DNA of 64,000 bases from Candidatus Palauibacter polyketidifaciens (lineage in GTDB: Bacteria > Gemmatimonadota > Gemmatimonadetes > Palauibacterales > Palauibacteraceae). Each line of letters opens with the position of its first letter. Positions within the stretch are counted from its first letter, which is position 1. Shown piece by piece: positions 59,348 to 64,000 of the stretch. A model generated the notes under the pieces. The model was not told the DNA's origin, did no database searches, and was given only the letters and a program-made list of their open reading frames with translations. Location: contig NZ_CANPVO010000015.1 in NCBI RefSeq assembly GCF_947581785.1, forward strand, positions 1 to 64,000, read 5' to 3'. A program made the position numbers and the translations under genes.

Positions 59348-62085
59348 TCGCCAGGAACCTCTCGCTGACCGCCAGGTGGCGCACGGTAGTCGGATCGTGG
59401 ATCGGCGCCGCGTTGATCGCAGGGTGCGCGACGGACTCCGGCGGCGGCGGGGGCGACGTGCCGATGCCGGCGGAGGTCATCGGGTTCGCGCCCGGCGAGG
59501 ACTACAAGCTCACGAACTACGACGGGATCAAGGCCTACTTCGAGGCGCTCGCGGCTTCCACCGACCGCATGGCGCTGGAGCAGATCGGCGAGAGCACCCG
59601 GGGCGAACCCCTCTACCTCGCGGCGATCTCAGCGCCATCGAATCTCCGGCGTCTGGAACGGATCAAGGAGATCACGCGGACGCTGGCCTATGCCCGCGAC
59701 CCGGACGAAGGCTACGGATCCGTCCTCGACGAGGAGGAGGCGCGGGCGCTCGCGCGGGAAGGCGTCGCGATCGTGTGGATCGACGGCGGGCTGCACGCGA
59801 CGGAGGTCGCCCACGGGCAGTTGATGCCGGAGATGGCACGCCACTTCGTGACGGACGAGTCCCCCGAGACCCGGCGTGTGCGGGAGAACGCGATCGTCCT
59901 CCTGATGCCGAATATGAATCCGGACGGTCTGAATATCGTCGCCGACTGGTATATGTCGAATGTGGGCGGCGAATTCGAGATGGCGCGCGTCCCGGAGCTT
60001 TATCATCACTATATCGGGCACGACAACAATCGCGACTGGTACATGCTGACGCAGGTCGAGACGCAGGCGGTGACGCGGCAGCTCTATCATAACTGGTTCC
60101 CGCAGATCGTCTATAATCAGCATCAGTCGAGCCCCTTCCCCGGGCGGATCTGGATGCCGCCCTTCGAGAACCCCGTGAACCCGCACCTCGATCCGCTCGT
60201 CGTGAGTTCCCTGAACCAGATGGGACACTCGATGCGGCGCCGCTTCGACGAGGAGGGGAAGCCGGGCGTCAACAGCGGCATCGTCTTCGACCTGTGGTGG
60301 AACGGTTCCATGAGAGGCGGACCCGACTATCACAACATGCTCGGGTTCCTGACGGAGACGGCGGGCGCGGGCTACGCGACGCCCCGCTGCTACGACGAGG
60401 ACGAGATCCCGGACACGTTCGGAGCCCGCGCCGGGAACCTGCCCGCGAAGACGCCTTCTACGAACTACAACAACCCGTGGCTCGGCGGCTGCTGGCACCT
60501 GCGCGACGCCATGGACTACATGATGACCGCCGCGAAGGCCGTGGCGGACATGGGCGCGAAGCTCAAGGAGGAGTACCTCTTCAACCACTACCTCATGGGC
60601 CGGCGCCAGATCGAGCGCGGAAACGCGGCGGAGGGCGGCCCGTTCGCCTACGTGCTCGACCCGCGGGCCTCGCACGACCCGGGCACGGTCGTCGAGTTCA
60701 TGGGTCTGATGTCGCGGTCCGGGATCGAGTTCCTGCGCGCGTCGGAACCGTTCTCCGTATCGGGATCGGAGGGAGACCTCGGCTTCCCCGCCGGATCGTA
60801 CGTGATTCCGCCCCAGGCTTTCCGGCCGTACGTGGTGGACCTGATGGAGCCCAAGGAATACCCCGACCGGCGCCAGTACCCCGGCGGACCGCCGGAGCCG
60901 CCGTACGACATGACGGGGTACGAACTCCGCTTCCAGATGGGACTGGTGGTGGTGAACGTGGACGAACCGTTCGACATGCCGCCGGGCGAATGGGGTGAGG
61001 TCTCGTCCGACATCGGCGAGGTGCGCGGCGAGGGAGCGGCCGGGTTCGCCGCGCACGGCAACGCCAACTCGATCTATCGCGGGTTGTCCGCCCCGCGCGG
61101 TGGACCCGACGAAGGCGGGGACGAAGCTCCGGAGCGCCTCCGCACCGTGGAGATGCTCACGACCCCGAACGGCGAGGTGCCCGCCGGTTCGTACTGGCTG
61201 CCGGATCTGTCCGCCGATGAGGCGCGCACTCTCGCCGCCGACCACGGACTTACGCTCACCGGGATCTCCTCCGCACCCTCCGCCGGCGCCGTGGCCGAAG
61301 CCCGACCGCCGCGCGTCGCGATCTACCGTTCGTGGCAGGCCCCGATGCCCGAGGGCTGGACACGCTGGGTGCTGGACCAGTACGGCTTCGAGTGGGAGAA
61401 CGTGTGGGACGCGGACGTGCGGGGCGGCGACCTGTCCCGCTTCGACGTCATCCTCCTCCCCTCGCAGGCCTCGGGCGGGATCGCGAACGGGAACCTGCCG
61501 GAGACCATGCCGGAGGAGTACACGGGCGGGCTCGGCGAACCGGGCGCCGCGGCTCTCCGCGCCTTCGTCGAGGCGGGGGGATGGCTCGTCGCCGTCGACC
61601 AGGCCGTGGACTACGCGATCGAGACCTTCGGCCTCCCCTTCCGGAACCGGGCGCGGGGGCTCTCCTCGCGGGAGTTCTTCATTCCGGGATCCGTGATCCG
61701 ACTCGACGTCGACCCCTCGCACCCGCTCGGCTACGGGATGGACGAGGCGGCGATGGCTCTCTTTTCTCGCAGCCAGGTATTGGAGAGGACGGGCGGCGCG
61801 GCGGGGGGCGCCGGCGCTGCGGGCAACATTGGCCGGATATCGACCCCGGTGTGCTACGCCGCCTCGGATTTCCTCGTGAGCGGATGGACGCTGGGCGGCG
61901 AGGAGGTGCTCGCCGGCTACCCGGCCGCCGCGCAGATCGGCGTCGGCGAGGGGCAGGTCGTGCTGTTCGCGTTCCGCCCGCACTTCCGCGGGCAGCCGCG
62001 CAACACGTTCAAGCTCCTCTTCAACGCGCTCGCGGCCTCCACCACGGAGGGACTCCCCGCCAGCCCCGGCCTGACCTGCCTCTAA
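59344..62085 (+). CDS. M14 zinc carboxypeptidase lipoprotein
   Basis: 913 residues from ATG 59344, overlapping the PIN stop (ATGA). The lipobox is AALIAGCAT, followed by a Gly linker. The M14 zinc set is HATE in GGLHATEVAHGQ (near residue 150), NMNPDG (Asn/Arg region), HDNNRDWYM with the third ligand, and Glu in MLGFLTETAGA. A long C-terminal part (about 560-913) ends in a glutamine-amidotransferase-like fold (AIYRSWQAPMPEGWTRWVL, FDVILLPSQ, GGWLVAVDQ), seen in other exported M14 proteins of this type. It removes C-terminal residues from peptides outside the cell. Codons at 59911-60126 differ from the rest of the gene. Confidence 0.92.
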   Translation: MIARNLSLTARWRTVVGSWIGAALIAGCATDSGGGGGDVPMPAEVIGFAPGEDYKLTNYDGIKAYFEALAASTDRMALEQIGESTRGEPLYLAAISAPSNLRRLERIKEITRTLAYARDPDEGYGSVLDEEEARALAREGVAIVWIDGGLHATEVAHGQLMPEMARHFVTDESPETRRVRENAIVLLMPNMNPDGLNIVADWYMSNVGGEFEMARVPELYHHYIGHDNNRDWYMLTQVETQAVTRQLYHNWFPQIVYNQHQSSPFPGRIWMPPFENPVNPHLDPLVVSSLNQMGHSMRRRFDEEGKPGVNSGIVFDLWWNGSMRGGPDYHNMLGFLTETAGAGYATPRCYDEDEIPDTFGARAGNLPAKTPSTNYNNPWLGGCWHLRDAMDYMMTAAKAVADMGAKLKEEYLFNHYLMGRRQIERGNAAEGGPFAYVLDPRASHDPGTVVEFMGLMSRSGIEFLRASEPFSVSGSEGDLGFPAGSYVIPPQAFRPYVVDLMEPKEYPDRRQYPGGPPEPPYDMTGYELRFQMGLVVVNVDEPFDMPPGEWGEVSSDIGEVRGEGAAGFAAHGNANSIYRGLSAPRGGPDEGGDEAPERLRTVEMLTTPNGEVPAGSYWLPDLSADEARTLAADHGLTLTGISSAPSAGAVAEARPPRVAIYRSWQAPMPEGWTRWVLDQYGFEWENVWDADVRGGDLSRFDVILLPSQASGGIANGNLPETMPEEYTGGLGEPGAAALRAFVEAGGWLVAVDQAVDYAIETFGLPFRNRARGLSSREFFIPGSVIRLDVDPSHPLGYGMDEAAMALFSRSQVLERTGGAAGGAGAAGNIGRISTPVCYAASDFLVSGWTLGGEEVLAGYPAAAQIGVGEGQVVLFAFRPHFRGQPRNTFKLLFNALAASTTEGLPASPGLTCL

Positions 62086-62285
62086 GCAGAACCCGATGCC
62101 TGCTCGAGCCTGCGGTATCAAGCACCCCCTTCGGTGCGCTACCGCCGCCCTGCCTCGCGCGGGACGCCCCTTTGCTTGCAGGCCACACAGCGCTCGTCTA
62201 GCATCCAGAGCCCGAGAATCGAGAGACCAGCGGCAGCCCGGAATGCCGATACGACCACACGAGGATCTACGCGGGAGCAACGGAA
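62086..62285. other. 200-bp gene-free stretch before the ATPase
   Basis: No open frame with coding character, tRNA-like structure or clear hairpin is visible. It marks the boundary between the high-GC carboxypeptidase gene and the lower-GC ATPase/PIN-like pair and must hold the promoter of the latter. Confidence 0.6.
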
Positions 62286-63647
62286 GTGTTGACGCGCCTT
62301 AGGCTGGAGAATTTCAAGGCATGGCGGGAAGCCGACGTGACGCTCGGCAGAGTGACCGGCTTCTTCGGGACCAACAGCGCCGGCAAGAGTAGCCTACTCC
62401 ATCTCCTCCTTCTGCTCAAACAGACGAGGAATGCAACGGATCGCGGGATCATCCTCGATTTTGGTGGACGGGCGGAAATGGTGAACCTCGGGACGTTCGC
62501 GGATGTGGTCCACCGGCATGACGAAGAGAGGACAATCCGCTGGCTGCTCGAGTGGGAACTGCCCAAGTCGCTTAGAATCACCGATCAGTTGACTCGATCC
62601 GCCAAGCCGTTGTTGGAGGCAAGCAGCCTTGCGATACGATATGAAGTGGGCTTTGAGAAAGCTCGCCTGTCTCCTCGGGAGCTGGCATATCGGTTTGACG
62701 GTGTCGATTTCCTATTGCGGCCAAAGCCCGACTCGAGACGGAAATTCGAACTTGCAGCCGATCCTCCGGTGTTCTCGTTTATTCGAAACCCGGGCCGTGC
62801 ATGGCATCTGCCGCAACCCGCGAAGACCCATCTCTTTCCCAGCCAAGCAAGGAGTTACTATCAGAACACGGCTTTTCTCGGTGATTTTGAATTGGAGTAT
62901 GAGAAGTTGATGGACTCCATCTACTATCTCGGCCCCTTGCGCGAGTATCCGCAGCGAGAATATCACTGGGCTGGGTCAAGTCCGGAAGATGTGGGCCGCC
63001 GAGGTGAGCGGACGATAGATGCGATACTTGCCGCCAGAACCCGCGGGAAGGACTGGAGCCTCGGGTATAGGATGCACAAGAAGACCTTCGAGGGGATGAT
63101 CGCGTACTGGCTGCACAGGCTGGGACTGATTCATGATTTCCATCTCGAGGAGATCGCCCCGGGAAGCAACCTGTACCGGGCGATGGTCAAGACGTTCTCG
63201 TCCAGCGTGCCGACGCCCCTTACGGATGTCGGATTCGGCGTGTCTCAGGTACTGCCGGTGCTGGTGCTTCTCTATTACGTCCCGGAGGGTTCGACGGTAC
63301 TTCTGGAACAGCCGGAAATCCACCTCCACCCCTCTGTACAGAGCGGACTGGCCGACGTCATGCTGAACGTGGCTACCGTGCGCAACGTACAGATCGTCCT
63401 GGAGAGCCACAGCGAATACCTGATGCGGCGTTTGCAGCGTCGCGTGGCCGAAGAGGACGTATCCGCCGAAGATGTGAAGCTGTACTTCGTTTCCCCAAGG
63501 CGAGGCGAAGCGCAGGTCTCCGATCTGCTCCTGAACGAGTGGGGGGAGATCGAGAACTGGCCGGACAAGTTCTTCGGGGACGAAATGAGCGAGATCGCCG
63601 CGATCTCCAAGGCCTCCCTGAAACGACGGATCGCGCAGTCGGGATGA
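62286..63647 (+). CDS. DUF3696 AAA/ABC-type ATPase
   Basis: 453 residues from GTG 62286, with GGGAG 8 nt upstream. The Walker A is GTNSAGKSS (residues 28-36) after the RecF/SMC-like opening LTRLRLENFKAW. The ABC signature-like segment is VGFGVSQVLP, Walker B is VLLEQPEIHLHP, and VLESHSEYLMRRLQRR follows. The C-terminal NWPDKFFGDEMSEI is the DUF3696 signature. It lacks a TOPRIM nuclease, unlike OLD proteins, so a separate nuclease is expected, and the next gene encodes a PIN-like protein overlapping by 4 nt. GC here (about 55% in sampled lines) is far below the surroundings, suggesting transfer. Probably a defence-type ATPase, by inference. Confidence 0.88.
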   Translation: MLTRLRLENFKAWREADVTLGRVTGFFGTNSAGKSSLLHLLLLLKQTRNATDRGIILDFGGRAEMVNLGTFADVVHRHDEERTIRWLLEWELPKSLRITDQLTRSAKPLLEASSLAIRYEVGFEKARLSPRELAYRFDGVDFLLRPKPDSRRKFELAADPPVFSFIRNPGRAWHLPQPAKTHLFPSQARSYYQNTAFLGDFELEYEKLMDSIYYLGPLREYPQREYHWAGSSPEDVGRRGERTIDAILAARTRGKDWSLGYRMHKKTFEGMIAYWLHRLGLIHDFHLEEIAPGSNLYRAMVKTFSSSVPTPLTDVGFGVSQVLPVLVLLYYVPEGSTVLLEQPEIHLHPSVQSGLADVMLNVATVRNVQIVLESHSEYLMRRLQRRVAEEDVSAEDVKLYFVSPRRGEAQVSDLLLNEWGEIENWPDKFFGDEMSEIAAISKASLKRRIAQSG

Positions 63648-64000
63648 CGGCGTTCGTCGTGGACACCAACGTGGCCGTAGCTGCCAACGGCCGCGCCGAT
63701 GCGCAGGCCGACGAAGAATGTCAATTGGCCTGCGTGGAGAAGTTGGAGTCCGTGGTTGCGACCGAGGTCGTCGTGATCGACGATGGAGGGGCCGTTCTAG
63801 AGGAATACATGGGACGGCTGAACCTGTCGGGAATGCCGGGGGTTGGCGATGCATTCTTGAGACATGTGTTCAACCACCAGTTCACGAACGAGCGGGTACG
63901 AAGGGTCGCCGTCACGCCTTCGAAGGATGACCGGCGAGGGTTCGAGGAACTCCCGGACAATACCTTCGACCGCTCGGACCGTAAGTTCCTCGCCGTTGCT
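63644..64000 (+). CDS. PIN-like nuclease partner of the ATPase (partial)
   Basis: 119 codons are visible and the frame runs off the window. It starts with AFVVDTNVAVAANG, the first strand and Asp of a PIN-like fold. Later acidic positions are VLEEYMGRL (Glu) and NTFDRSDRKFLAVA (Asp pair), matching the order of PIN active-site residues. The ATG overlaps the ATPase stop (ATGA), so the two are translated together. It is not a VapC-length toxin with a small antitoxin: its partner is a large ATPase. A nuclease controlled by the ATPase is inferred. Confidence 0.72.
   Translation, partial: MTAFVVDTNVAVAANGRADAQADEECQLACVEKLESVVATEVVVIDDGGAVLEEYMGRLNLSGMPGVGDAFLRHVFNHQFTNERVRRVAVTPSKDDRRGFEELPDNTFDRSDRKFLAVA

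Overview
This is a GC-rich (roughly 70% by eye), almost fully coding bacterial chromosome segment. No gene-free gap exceeds about 210 bp, and I see no rRNA, tRNA, CRISPR array, insertion sequence or complete prophage. The gene set is rich in exported lipoproteins, amidases, carboxypeptidase and S9-type peptidases, a PD40-propeller/amidohydrolase fusion, TonB-plug proteins and a DUF1592/DUF1552 cytochrome module. That combination resembles Gemmatimonadota or related marine and host-associated heterotrophs. This placement is inferred from gene content; there is no marker gene here to prove it.

Layout. 1-5861 (minus): an ankyrin-repeat exported protein (cut by the window edge), a Tat-exported DUF1552 protein and a multi-domain DUF1587/1595/1592/1588/1585 protein with haem-binding motifs. 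5990-12807 (minus): PEP synthase, an APC permease, an aldo-keto reductase/RidA fusion and a membrane-anchored FMN 2-hydroxy-acid dehydrogenase, tightly packed. The PEP synthase regulatory protein is divergent (12837-13673) and leads into a 1139-residue propeller/amidohydrolase fusion. 17252-22415: a repeat-built coiled-coil protein, a divergent creatininase, an exported amidase, TesB and an NHL propeller. 22456-28258: two tandem plug-only TonB-like paralogues, a class III aminotransferase, an aldo-keto reductase and a Tat-exported N4-glycosylasparaginase-type Ntn hydrolase. 28365-29070: a VapBC-like pair with its own palindromic operator. 29098-38642: a DapB-like reductase, a propeller lipoprotein, a CocE-type hydrolase, a beta-lactamase-fold hydrolase, a second exported amidase, a deoxyhypusine-synthase-like enzyme and an exported SurE.

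38808-41814: an unknown two-helix membrane protein with an overlapping polyproline frame, then divergent feoB and feoA with two palindromes between them. 41811-50136: DinB-like protein, Tat-exported flavin oxidase, DUF2569-like membrane protein, propeller protein, metallo-beta-lactamase protein with a His/Glu-rich linker, SRPBCC protein and S9 peptidase. 50203-50902: AbrB/PIN pair. 51110-58666: SDR dehydrogenase, fused HyuA-HyuB hydantoinase/oxoprolinase and a lipoprotein with Calx-beta, leucine-rich repeat and M8-like metalloprotease parts. 58749-62085: AbrB/PIN pair coupled by a 4-nt overlap to an M14 carboxypeptidase. 62286-64000: a DUF3696 ATPase overlapping a PIN-like nuclease gene, in visibly lower GC; this is the best candidate for a little-described system.

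Functional picture. Most of the window encodes export and breakdown of peptides, amides and amino-sugar-linked asparagine, plus import (APC permease) and gluconeogenic entry (PEP synthase with its regulator). Scattered among these are three toxin-antitoxin-like pairs, an ATPase/PIN-like pair, and four copies of one 20-bp palindrome, three of them just after stop codons.
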